A stretch of DNA of 64,000 bases, from the NCBI RefSeq assembly GCF_003614435.1, contig NZ_CP025546.1, forward strand, positions 806,001 through 870,000. The letters are read 5' to 3'. Position 1 is the stretch's first letter. Each line of letters opens with the position of its first letter. This DNA comes from Mycobacterium paragordonae. GTDB taxonomy: Bacteria; Actinomycetota; Actinomycetes; Mycobacteriales; Mycobacteriaceae. The position numbers were made by a program, and so were the translations under genes. Positions 56,649 through 64,000 of this stretch are shown here, piece by piece. A model generated the notes under the pieces. The model was not told the DNA's origin. It ran no database searches and saw nothing but the letters and a program-made list of their open reading frames with translations.

Positions 56649-57127
56649 CGGGGCAGCTGCGCTTCGTGCCGGCCGCCCTGGACGACCCGCTGGCCCAACC
56701 GCTGCTGACCGAACTGGCCGACGAGTACGCGCAACGCTACGACGCGGACCCGCAACGGATCGCCGAGTGGCTCGTCGACGGCCCGGCGGGTGAGTTCGCG
56801 CCTCCGGACGGCGGGATGCTGATCGGCGTGCTGGACGGCCAGCCGGTGACCGGCGGCGCGTTCTGCCGGTTCGACGCCGAGACCGCCGAACTCAAACGCG
56901 TCTGGACACACCACGACCACCGCCGCCGCGGCTATGCCAGGTCACTACTGGCCGCCTTGGAATCGGAGATCGCCCGCCGCGGTTACACCAGGGTGTACCT
57001 CATCACCGGTGACCGTCAGCCTGAGGCCGAAGAGCTTTACGAAGCGACCGGATACACCCGGCTGTCCGAACCTCTGCCGTCACAGGGGCCGGTGTTCCCG
57101 ATCGCTTTCCTGAAGGCGCTCGCATGA
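56645..57127 (+). CDS. GNAT-family acetyltransferase
   Basis: A 160-residue N-acetyltransferase. Acetyl-CoA binding is read from HHDHRRRGYARSLLAALE and the final beta-alpha from VYLITGDRQPEAEELYEATGY. Substrate unknown. GTGA overlap with the upstream methyltransferase and ATGA with the first luciferase-like monooxygenase, so it may acetylate a substrate or product of that pathway. Confidence 0.9.
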   Translation: MTGQLRFVPAALDDPLAQPLLTELADEYAQRYDADPQRIAEWLVDGPAGEFAPPDGGMLIGVLDGQPVTGGAFCRFDAETAELKRVWTHHDHRRRGYARSLLAALESEIARRGYTRVYLITGDRQPEAEELYEATGYTRLSEPLPSQGPVFPIAFLKALA

Positions 57128-58191
57128 ATCTCGGGGTCGCACTGGACGGCTACGGCTGGCACACGCAGGCCTGGGCGCTGGCGCAGGAAAACCGCTCTGT
57201 ACTCAGCGGAAAGTACTGGGCCGAGCTCGCGATGACGGCCGAGCGCGGCCTACTGGACTTCCTGACCATCGACGACTCGCTCATGCCGCAGCCCGGACGC
57301 CGCGAGCGCATCGATCCGCACCGCCTGGCCGGACGCGGCGACGCCGTGCTGGCTGCCGCTCGCGTCGCCCCGGCCACCCGGCATATCGGCCTGATCCCGG
57401 TGGCCACCGTCACCCACACCGAGCCGTTCCATATCTCCAAAGCCATTGCCACCCTTGACTATGTCTCGCACGGCCGGGCCGGCTGGCAGCCTCGGGTCAG
57501 CGTCACCACGCACGAGGCGGCGCTGTTCGGCAGGCGGACCGTGCGACCCGAGGATTTGTTTCCCGAAGCCCGCGACTATGTCGAGGTGGTGCGCAGGTTG
57601 TGGGACAGCTGGGAGGACGACGCGGTCATCCGTGATGTCGCCACCGGCCGCTACATCGACCGGAACAAGCTGCATTACATCGATTTCACCGGACCGTTCT
57701 TCTCCGTCAAAGGGCCGTCGATCACACCCCGGCCGCCGCAGGGTCAGCCGGTGATCGCGGTGCTGGCCCACGCCACACCGGTGTACGAGTTCGCGGCCGA
57801 GACCGCCGACGTCGTCTTCGTCACGCCTTCAGATACGTCCCTGGACACCCTGCTGAACGAGGTACGCGGGATCGGTGAACATCTGAAAGTCTTTGCTGAC
57901 ATTGTGGTTTCGTTCCACGGGGAAACCGACTTCCGGTCCGACACGTTGGTTTGGGGCGGTAGCCCGGACGAACTTGCAGACCTGCTGCTGGCGTGGCAAC
58001 GCGCGGGCGCCGACGGTGTTCGGCTGCGTCCCGCGGTGCACGCCACCGACCTCCCGGTGATCGTCGACGCGGTGGTGCCACTGTTGCAGCGCGCCGGCGA
58101 GTTCCGCTCCGAGTACCGCGACGGCGAAACGCTGCGCGAGCGACTCGGCCTGCCGGTCGCGGTCAACCGGTACACGGCGGTGCAGCGATGA
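57124..58191 (+). CDS. Luciferase-like flavin monooxygenase (LLM) 1
   Basis: A 355-residue LLM-fold protein (FMN- or F420-dependent) with the N-terminal barrel strand [15 protein letters not shown] and [35 protein letters not shown]. The C-terminus ([23 protein letters not shown]) is similar to LLM 3. Translationally coupled to the GNAT gene and to LLM 2. The substrate is unknown; related enzymes break down sulphonates, dibenzothiophene sulphone or alkanes. Confidence 0.88.
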   Translation: MNLGVALDGYGWHTQAWALAQENRSVLSGKYWAELAMTAERGLLDFLTIDDSLMPQPGRRERIDPHRLAGRGDAVLAAARVAPATRHIGLIPVATVTHTEPFHISKAIATLDYVSHGRAGWQPRVSVTTHEAALFGRRTVRPEDLFPEARDYVEVVRRLWDSWEDDAVIRDVATGRYIDRNKLHYIDFTGPFFSVKGPSITPRPPQGQPVIAVLAHATPVYEFAAETADVVFVTPSDTSLDTLLNEVRGIGEHLKVFADIVVSFHGETDFRSDTLVWGGSPDELADLLLAWQRAGADGVRLRPAVHATDLPVIVDAVVPLLQRAGEFRSEYRDGETLRERLGLPVAVNRYTAVQR

Positions 58192-59303
58192 TTCCGTTGT
58201 CGATCCTGGACCTGGCGCCGATCAGTGCCGGCGGCACCGCGACCACCGCGCTGCACAACACCATCGACCTGGCGCAGCACGCCGAACGCTGGGGCTACCG
58301 CCGCTACTGGATCGCCGAACATCACTTCGTCGGCGTCGCCAGCTCGTCGCCAGCCGTGCTTATCGGTCAGATCGCGGCCGCTACCAACACGATTCGCGTC
58401 GGTGCGGCAGCGGTCCAACTGGGGTACACGACGGCGGTCGCAGTCGTTGAGAACTTCGGCATGCTCGATGCGTTCTACCCCGGGCGCATCGACCTTGGTA
58501 TCGGCCGGTCCGGGCAGCGGCGCTCCGAGGAGGGCAAACCGAAGAAGCCGCGCCCGCCCCGGCCGCCACGCGTATGGCACGAGGTCGACGGCGTGGTGGT
58601 TCCGACACCGTTCGACCTACGAGGGATGCTCGATCTGGAACGGCTGGCGGCCACCATGGAGATCCTGCAGCAACCGGAGGCCGTGTCGCCCGACTTCGCC
58701 GAGCAGGTAAACGACATCCTCGCCCTGCTGGACGGCAGCTATCACGCCGGCGGTTTCGACGTGCACGCGGTGCCCGGCGAGGGAAGTGGTTTGCGGCCGT
58801 GGATCTTTGGCAGCACCCGAGGCCAGAGTGCGCGGGTGGCCGGGACGTTGGGATTGCCGTTCGTCGCCAGCTATCACATCACGCCGGCCACCGCACTGGA
58901 GGCCATCGAGGCCTACCGCGACACGTTCGTGCCGTCCGCTGCCCTCAAGGAGCCGTACGTGGTGGTGTCGGCGGACATCGTGGTCGCCGACGACACCGAG
59001 ACCGCGCAGCGGTTGGCCGCCGGCTACGGTCACTGGGTCTACTCGATCCGGACCGGCGTGGGCGCCATGCCCTATCCGGCGCCGGGCGAGTGCGGGCCGC
59101 TCACCGACGAACAGTACGAGCTGGTGAAGGACCGGCTCGCAACACAATTCGTCGGCAACCCGGACGAGGTCGCGGAACGATTGCGAGCGCTCCAGCGGGT
59201 GAGCGGAGCCGACGAACTGGTCGTCACGTCCGTCACCCACAGTCACTCCGACCGGTTGCGCTCGCACGAGTTGATCGCGCAGAATTGGGGCCTGACCCCA
59301 TGA
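58188..59303 (+). CDS. Luciferase-like flavin monooxygenase (LLM) 2
   Basis: A 371-residue LLM-fold protein of another subfamily, resembling alkanal monooxygenase-like proteins ([68 protein letters not shown]). It overlaps LLM 1 and LLM 3 by ATGA at both ends. Confidence 0.88.
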   Translation: MIPLSILDLAPISAGGTATTALHNTIDLAQHAERWGYRRYWIAEHHFVGVASSSPAVLIGQIAAATNTIRVGAAAVQLGYTTAVAVVENFGMLDAFYPGRIDLGIGRSGQRRSEEGKPKKPRPPRPPRVWHEVDGVVVPTPFDLRGMLDLERLAATMEILQQPEAVSPDFAEQVNDILALLDGSYHAGGFDVHAVPGEGSGLRPWIFGSTRGQSARVAGTLGLPFVASYHITPATALEAIEAYRDTFVPSAALKEPYVVVSADIVVADDTETAQRLAAGYGHWVYSIRTGVGAMPYPAPGECGPLTDEQYELVKDRLATQFVGNPDEVAERLRALQRVSGADELVVTSVTHSHSDRLRSHELIAQNWGLTP

Positions 59304-60616
59304 GCCGCAAGCCCGTTCATCTCGCGGTGCACTTTCCGGGCGTCAACAACACCACGGTGTGGACCGACCCGACCGCCGGCAGCCAGATCGAGTTCGAGTC
59401 GTTCGTTCATCTGGCGCGGACCGCCGAACGCGGATTGTTCGACTTCTTCTTCCTGGCCGAAGGATTGCGCCTGCGTGAGCACCGTGGCCACATTCACGAC
59501 CTGGACGTGGTGGGCCGGCCGGATACCTTCACCGTGCTGGCGGCACTGGCCGGCGCCACCGACCGCATCGGCCTGACCGGCACCATCAACACCACCTTCA
59601 ACGAACCCTTCGAAGTGGCAAGACAATTCGCGACGCTCGATCACCTTTCGGACGGTCGCGCCGGCTGGAACATCGTCACATCGTCGGATGCGTTCACCGG
59701 CGCCAACTTCCGCAGGGGCGGCTTTCTCGCCCATGCCGACCGCTACCGGCGCGCCGAGGAGTTCGTCACCGTGGCGCGGGAATTCTGGGACAGCTGGGCG
59801 CCGGATGCGGTGGTCCTCAAGGACGGCGTCTACGTTGATCCCGCGGGGATCCGCCGCGTCCAGTACACCGGTTCGCACTTCGACGTGACGGGCTTTGCGA
59901 CGCTGCCGGCCGGCCCACAGGGCCATCCGATCTTGTTGCAGGCGGGCGATTCCGACGAGGGCCGGTCTTTCGGCGCCCGATATGCCGATGCGCTGTTCAC
60001 CCTGCACGGTTCGCTCGAGGACGGCCAGCGCTATTACGCCGACGTCAAGGGCCGGGCGCAGTCCTATGGCCGGGATCCCAATCAGCTCAAGGTTTTTCCG
60101 GCGGCCACCTTCGTCATCGGGGACACCCCCGACGAAGCTGAGGACAAGGCGCGCCACGTCCGCCGCCAGCAGGTCAGCGGCGCCACCGCCATCGGAATGC
60201 TGGAACAGGTTTGGGGGCTTGAGCTTTCCGACTACGACCCGGACGGTCCGCTGCCCGAGATCGAACCGGTCGTCGACAGCGATATCACGCAGGGGCGGGT
60301 GCGTCATGGTGATCCGGTTGCGCTGGCACGGCGTTGGCGGGAGCGGGCTCAGGCGGAGAACCTGTCGATCCGCGATTTGGTGATCGAGGTGACCAGCCGG
60401 GAGCAGTTCGTCGGCACCGCCGCTCACATCGCCGACGAGATCGACCGCTACGTGCAGGCCGACGCGTGTGACGGGTTCATCCTGGTGCCGCACCTGACAC
60501 CGCACGGTCTCGACGAGTTCGTCGACCGGGTGGTCCCGCTGCTGCAGGAGCGTGGTGCTTTTCGGTCCGAGTACCCGGGTGAGACGTTGCGGGAGAACCT
60601 CGGCTTAGCCTCCTGA
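59300..60616 (+). CDS. NtaA/DszA-type flavin monooxygenase (LLM 3)
   Basis: A 438-residue member of the NtaA/SnaA/DszA subfamily: NNTTVWTDPTAGSQIEF, FDFFFLAEG, HLSDGRAGWNIVTSSDAFTGANF and LQERGAFRSEYPGETLRENLGL. Relatives oxidise sulphur- or nitrogen-containing organic molecules with FMNH2 from a partner reductase. No reductase is encoded in this cluster, so flavin would come from elsewhere. Confidence 0.9.
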   Translation: MSRKPVHLAVHFPGVNNTTVWTDPTAGSQIEFESFVHLARTAERGLFDFFFLAEGLRLREHRGHIHDLDVVGRPDTFTVLAALAGATDRIGLTGTINTTFNEPFEVARQFATLDHLSDGRAGWNIVTSSDAFTGANFRRGGFLAHADRYRRAEEFVTVAREFWDSWAPDAVVLKDGVYVDPAGIRRVQYTGSHFDVTGFATLPAGPQGHPILLQAGDSDEGRSFGARYADALFTLHGSLEDGQRYYADVKGRAQSYGRDPNQLKVFPAATFVIGDTPDEAEDKARHVRRQQVSGATAIGMLEQVWGLELSDYDPDGPLPEIEPVVDSDITQGRVRHGDPVALARRWRERAQAENLSIRDLVIEVTSREQFVGTAAHIADEIDRYVQADACDGFILVPHLTPHGLDEFVDRVVPLLQERGAFRSEYPGETLRENLGLAS

Positions 60617-60650
60617 GCGCGGCACGTACCTGATCACCGCGACATGACCG

Positions 60651-61403
60651 TCACAAAGCCCCCGCCTTGCGCAGAGCCGCGTCGGTGGCTTCGCGGATCG
60701 GGCCGCGCCACAGCGGGCCGTGCCCGGGGGCGAGGATCTCGGTTTCCACCTCAGCCAGGACCGACAGGGTCCGGATGCAGTCCTGCTGGCTGTAGCTGAA
60801 AATGGCTGGCAACAGCTGGGGCCCGTCATGGCGGATCAGCGGATGGCCGGTGATCAGCGCGTCGCCACTGGCCAGGACCCCGTCGACCAGATACGAGCAG
60901 TGGCCGTTGGTGTGGCCGGGGCTGAACACCGGCTGCGGCCGGCCGGGCAGCCCGGCAGCGACGTCCGGGGTCAGCGGCCGGGCGGTCGGGATCCCATCGC
61001 GGATCAGGCCGCCGCTGCGCACCACGTGCACGGTCCACACCGCCCAGCGCGGGCGCCAGAGGCGCAGTGCCAGATCGTGAATCGCCACTTGTTCCAGATA
61101 TTCACGCTTGGCGTGGCCCACCTCGTCGGCGTGGCAGTACACCGGCGTGCCGTGCTCGGCGGCGAACCAGATCGCGGTGCCCAGATGGTCGATATGGGCA
61201 TGGGTGAGCAGGATCGCGCGCACGTCGCCGGGGCCGTATCCCAGTTTGCGCAGCGAGCCCAGCACCTCTTCGCGGTCGCCGGGATAGCCGGCATCGATCA
61301 GCATGACGCCGGTGTCGTCGGTGACCAGGGTCCAATTGACCGCGGGGCCCTGGGCGAGGTGAACCGTGTCGGTGATCTGAATAAGTTGCGTCTGGCCGGA
61401 CAT
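60651..61403 (-). CDS. Metallo-beta-lactamase-fold hydrolase (Rv0406c-like)
   Basis: A 250-residue MBL-fold protein with the zinc motif THAHIDHLGT, further ligands in FSPGHTNGHCSY, GDALITGHPL and APGHGPLW. Substrate unknown. It diverges from fgd1. M. tuberculosis has the same neighbours (Rv0406c-fgd1-pta). Confidence 0.9.
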   Translation of the reverse strand: MSGQTQLIQITDTVHLAQGPAVNWTLVTDDTGVMLIDAGYPGDREEVLGSLRKLGYGPGDVRAILLTHAHIDHLGTAIWFAAEHGTPVYCHADEVGHAKREYLEQVAIHDLALRLWRPRWAVWTVHVVRSGGLIRDGIPTARPLTPDVAAGLPGRPQPVFSPGHTNGHCSYLVDGVLASGDALITGHPLIRHDGPQLLPAIFSYSQQDCIRTLSVLAEVETEILAPGHGPLWRGPIREATDAALRKAGAL

Positions 61404-61497
61404 GCGGGAAAGTCTAGGAGCGATCGCAAGCGCGGCGAAGCCGGGCGAAGCGGGTCGCGACCGTGAGGCCGGGAGCCGCTAGGAGTAGAAAAGACTA
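61404..61497. repeat. Repeat-like GC-rich segment before fgd1
   Basis: The gap between divergent genes contains GCGGCGAAGCCGGGCGAAGC, a two-fold GCGAAGC element, followed by GGTCGCGACC, which is a perfect palindrome. It recalls the GAGC-rich sequence after hspR, so it may be a dispersed repeat, but the match is loose. The fgd1 promoter should lie here. Confidence 0.4.
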
Positions 61498-62508
61498 GTG
61501 GCTGAACTGAAGCTTGGATACAAAGCGTCCGCTGAACAATTCGCACCGCGTGAACTCGTCGAACTGGCCGTCCTCGCCGAAGGACACGGCATGGACAGCG
61601 CCACCGTGAGCGACCACTTCCAGCCCTGGCGGCACAAGGGCGGGCACGCCCCGTTCTCGCTGGCCTGGATGACCGCCGTGGGGGAGCGCACCGAACGGTT
61701 GCAATTGGGTACCTCAGTGCTCACCCCGACCTTCCGGTACAACCCCGCCGTCATCGCCCAGGCCTTCGCCACCATGTCCTGCCTGTACCCGGGCCGAATC
61801 TTCCTGGGCGTCGGCACCGGCGAGGCACTGAACGAGATCGCCACCGGATACGAAGGCGACTGGCCGGACTTCAAAGAACGCTTCGCCCGGCTGCGCGAGT
61901 CGGTGCGGCTGATGCGCGAACTGTGGCGCGGTGACCGCGTCGACTTCGACGGCGAGTACTACCGCACCAAGGGCGCCTCGATCTACGACGTCCCCGAGGG
62001 CGGTGTGCCGGTCTACATCGCCGCCGGCGGTCCCGCGGTGGCCAAGTACGCCGGCCGCGCCGGTGACGGCTTCATCTGCACCTCCGGCAAGGGCGAGGAG
62101 CTGTATACCGAGAAGCTGATCCCGGCCGTCAAAGAAGGCGCCGCCATCAACGAGCGCAACATCGATGACATCGACAAGATGATCGAGATCAAGATCTCCT
62201 ACGACACCGACCCGGACCTGGCGCTGGAGAACACCCGGTTCTGGGCACCGCTGTCGCTGAGCGCCGAGCAGAAGCACAGCATCGACGACCCGATCGAGAT
62301 GGAGAAGGCCGCCGACGCCCTGCCGATCGAGCAGATCGCCAAGCGCTGGATCGTCGCGTCCGACCCCGACGAAGCCGTGGAAAAGGTCGGCCAGTACGTG
62401 ACCTGGGGCCTCAACCACCTGGTGTTCCACGCACCCGGGCACGACCAGCGACGGTTCCTGGAGTTGTTCGAGAAGGACTTGGCGCCGCGACTCCGCAGAC
62501 TTGGCTGA
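61498..62508 (+). CDS. fgd1: F420-dependent glucose-6-phosphate dehydrogenase Fgd1
   Basis: Oxidises glucose-6-phosphate while reducing coenzyme F420, giving F420H2 for reductases that activate nitroimidazole drugs. The 336 residues equal M. tuberculosis Fgd1 in length. Active-site residues known for the family are present: His40 and Trp44 in SDHFQPWRH, Glu109 in [10 protein letters not shown]. The GTG start ([15 protein letters not shown]) matches the known N-terminus. pta overlaps it by 8 bases. Confidence 0.97.
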   Translation: MAELKLGYKASAEQFAPRELVELAVLAEGHGMDSATVSDHFQPWRHKGGHAPFSLAWMTAVGERTERLQLGTSVLTPTFRYNPAVIAQAFATMSCLYPGRIFLGVGTGEALNEIATGYEGDWPDFKERFARLRESVRLMRELWRGDRVDFDGEYYRTKGASIYDVPEGGVPVYIAAGGPAVAKYAGRAGDGFICTSGKGEELYTEKLIPAVKEGAAINERNIDDIDKMIEIKISYDTDPDLALENTRFWAPLSLSAEQKHSIDDPIEMEKAADALPIEQIAKRWIVASDPDEAVEKVGQYVTWGLNHLVFHAPGHDQRRFLELFEKDLAPRLRRLG

Positions 62509-64000
62509 CACGCCAGCCGTGCCCGCCTCCAGCATCTACATCGCGGCGCCCGAATCGGAGACCGGCAAGTCGACGATCGCGCTGGGGCTGATGCACCGGC
62601 TGGCGGCCACGGCCGCGAAAGTCGGTGTCTTCCGGCCGATTACGCGTCATGAGAAGGGCCGCGACTACATCCTGGAATTGCTGCTCGAGCAGTCCACCGC
62701 GGGCCTGACGTATGAACAGTGCGTCGGGGTGACGTACCAACAACTGCACGACGACGGCGACGCCGCGATAGCCGGGATCGTCGACGCGTACCACGCGGTG
62801 GCCGAGCACTGCGACGCGGTGGTGATCGTCGGCAGCGACTACACCGACGTGACCAGTCCGGCCGAGCTTTCGGTGAACGCGCGGATCGCGGTGAACCTGG
62901 GCGCACCGGTCCTGCTCACGGTTCGCGGCAAGGACCGCACGCCCGACGAGGTCGCCAGTGTCGTGGAGGTGTGTCTGGCCGAGCTGTCCGCGCAGCGGGC
63001 ACATACCGCGGCTGTCGTCGCCAACCGGTGTGAACCAGCCGAGATGCCTGCCGTCGCGGATGCGCTGCGCAAGTTCACCCCGCGCGCCTACGTGCTGCCC
63101 GAGGAGCCACTGCTGGCCGCGCCGACGGTGGCCGAACTGACCACCGCGGTCAACGGGACACCGATTCGCGGTGACGAACAACTGGCCCAGCGCGAGGTGA
63201 TGGGCGTGATGGTCGCCGGCATGACCGCCGACCACTGCCTCGAGCGGCTGCGCGACGGCATGGCCGTGATCACCCCGGGCGACCGCTCAGACGTGGTACT
63301 CGCGGTTGCCAGTGCCCATGCGGCAGAAGGGTTTCCGTCGTTGTCGTGTCTGGTGCTCAACGGCGGCTTCGACCTGCACCCGTCGATCGCCGCCCTGGTT
63401 GCCGGGCTGCGGCTGCGGTTGCCGATCATCGCCACCACGCTGGGCACCTACGACACGGCCAGCGCGGCGGCCACGGCCCGCGGCCGCGTCACCGCTTCCT
63501 CGCAACGCAAGATCGACACGGCGTTGCAACTGATGGACCGGCACGTCGACATCGATGATCTGCTCGAGCAGCTCACCATCCCGATCCCGACGGTCACCAC
63601 GCCGCAGATGTTCACCCACCAGCTGCAGGAGCGAGCCCGGGCGGACCGCCGGCACATCGTGTTGCCCGAGGGCGAGGACGACCGGATCCTGCGCTCGGCC
63701 GGCCGTCTGCTGCAGCGCTCCGTCGCCGACTTGACGATTCTGGGCGACGAAACCCAAGTGCGTTCCCGCGCAGCCGAACTCGGTGTGAGCCTGGACGATG
63801 CGACGGTGATCGACCCGCGCACCAGCGAACTGCACGAACACTTTGCGCAGCAATACGCCGAACTGCGCAAGGCTAAGGGCGTCACGCTCGAGCACGCCCG
63901 CGAGATCATGAACGACGCAACGTATTTCGGCACCATGCTGGTGTACAACGGCAAGGTCGACGGGATGGTGTCCGGTGCCGTGCACACCACCGCGCACACC
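62501..64000 (+). CDS. pta: Phosphate acetyltransferase Pta (3' truncated by window edge)
   Basis: Interconverts acetyl-CoA and acetyl phosphate; its partner acetate kinase would be beyond the window. The first 500 codons are visible: an N-terminal P-loop domain ([19 protein letters not shown]), a DRTGG-type middle domain ([31 protein letters not shown]) and the start of the catalytic PTA domain ([43 protein letters not shown]). I chose the TTG at 62501 (MADTPAV), since the M. tuberculosis protein begins MAD; a GTG at 62519 is an alternative. Confidence 0.95.
   Translation, partial: MADTPAVPASSIYIAAPESETGKSTIALGLMHRLAATAAKVGVFRPITRHEKGRDYILELLLEQSTAGLTYEQCVGVTYQQLHDDGDAAIAGIVDAYHAVAEHCDAVVIVGSDYTDVTSPAELSVNARIAVNLGAPVLLTVRGKDRTPDEVASVVEVCLAELSAQRAHTAAVVANRCEPAEMPAVADALRKFTPRAYVLPEEPLLAAPTVAELTTAVNGTPIRGDEQLAQREVMGVMVAGMTADHCLERLRDGMAVITPGDRSDVVLAVASAHAAEGFPSLSCLVLNGGFDLHPSIAALVAGLRLRLPIIATTLGTYDTASAAATARGRVTASSQRKIDTALQLMDRHVDIDDLLEQLTIPIPTVTTPQMFTHQLQERARADRRHIVLPEGEDDRILRSAGRLLQRSVADLTILGDETQVRSRAAELGVSLDDATVIDPRTSELHEHFAQQYAELRKAKGVTLEHAREIMNDATYFGTMLVYNGKVDGMVSGAVHTTAHT

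Noticed and set aside
60720..61466. 248-codon plus-strand frame over the MBL gene
   Set aside because: Antisense shadow; the minus strand has HAHIDH and other zinc ligands.

Overview
The window is high-GC actinobacterial DNA from a non-tuberculous mycobacterium. It carries a PE_PGRS gene, a PPE gene, a 13E12-family gene, Fgd1, TtfA and LpqK-type genes, and its gene content follows M. tuberculosis Rv0350-Rv0408. Locus names are recalled from family knowledge; no search was run. The species cannot be fixed from sequence alone.

Layout. 1-3714 holds the chaperone operon dnaK (5' end missing)-grpE-dnaJ1-hspR. 3793-10921 is a minus-strand run: aldose 1-epimerase, a type II flavohaemoglobin-like protein and a 1662-residue PE_PGRS protein. 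11119-13744 is clpB behind a combined HspR (HAIR) and SigH-type promoter. 13752-19135 holds an enoyl-CoA hydratase/DsrE pair, ttfA, an SDR, pyrE, a lipoprotein, an rRNA/tRNA methyltransferase and a dodecin. 19153-29329 is a LysR regulator diverging from a nine-gene form I CO dehydrogenase cluster (two XdhC-like proteins, coxM, coxS, coxL, a MobA-like protein, a MoxR ATPase, coxG, coxE). 29295-39439 is metabolic and envelope housekeeping: permease, GH76 protein, DedA, fba, CDF transporter, M50 protease, purA. 39436-45294 has PPE, purT, a rhodanese, metZ and ndhA.

45451-47754 is a compact three-gene unit and the most novel item. It encodes a 63-residue glycine/aspartate-rich peptide with an exact 23-residue internal duplication, a JmjC-like cupin oxygenase, and a sucrase/ferredoxin-like iron-sulphur protein. 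It looks like an uncharacterised peptide-modification (RiPP-type) system. 47830-50831 is an insertion hotspot: a degenerate IS end, an intact IS with doubled terminal repeats, and an IS481-family element inserted, with a 15-bp target duplication, 11 codons into a 13E12 gene.

52292-64000 holds a secreted protein, lpqK, fadE7, a small membrane protein, a methyltransferase, a GNAT protein followed by three coupled luciferase-like monooxygenases, an MBL-fold hydrolase, fgd1 and the first 500 codons of pta.

Compared with recalled M. tuberculosis order, the block from the Rv0385 homologue to the Rv0356c homologue is inverted between hspR and purT. The order here matches what I recall for M. smegmatis, so it is probably ancestral. 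Many genes overlap by ATGA or GTGA. Several lack a Shine-Dalgarno but have a TANNNT -10 box 6-8 nt before the start, as expected for leaderless mycobacterial transcripts.
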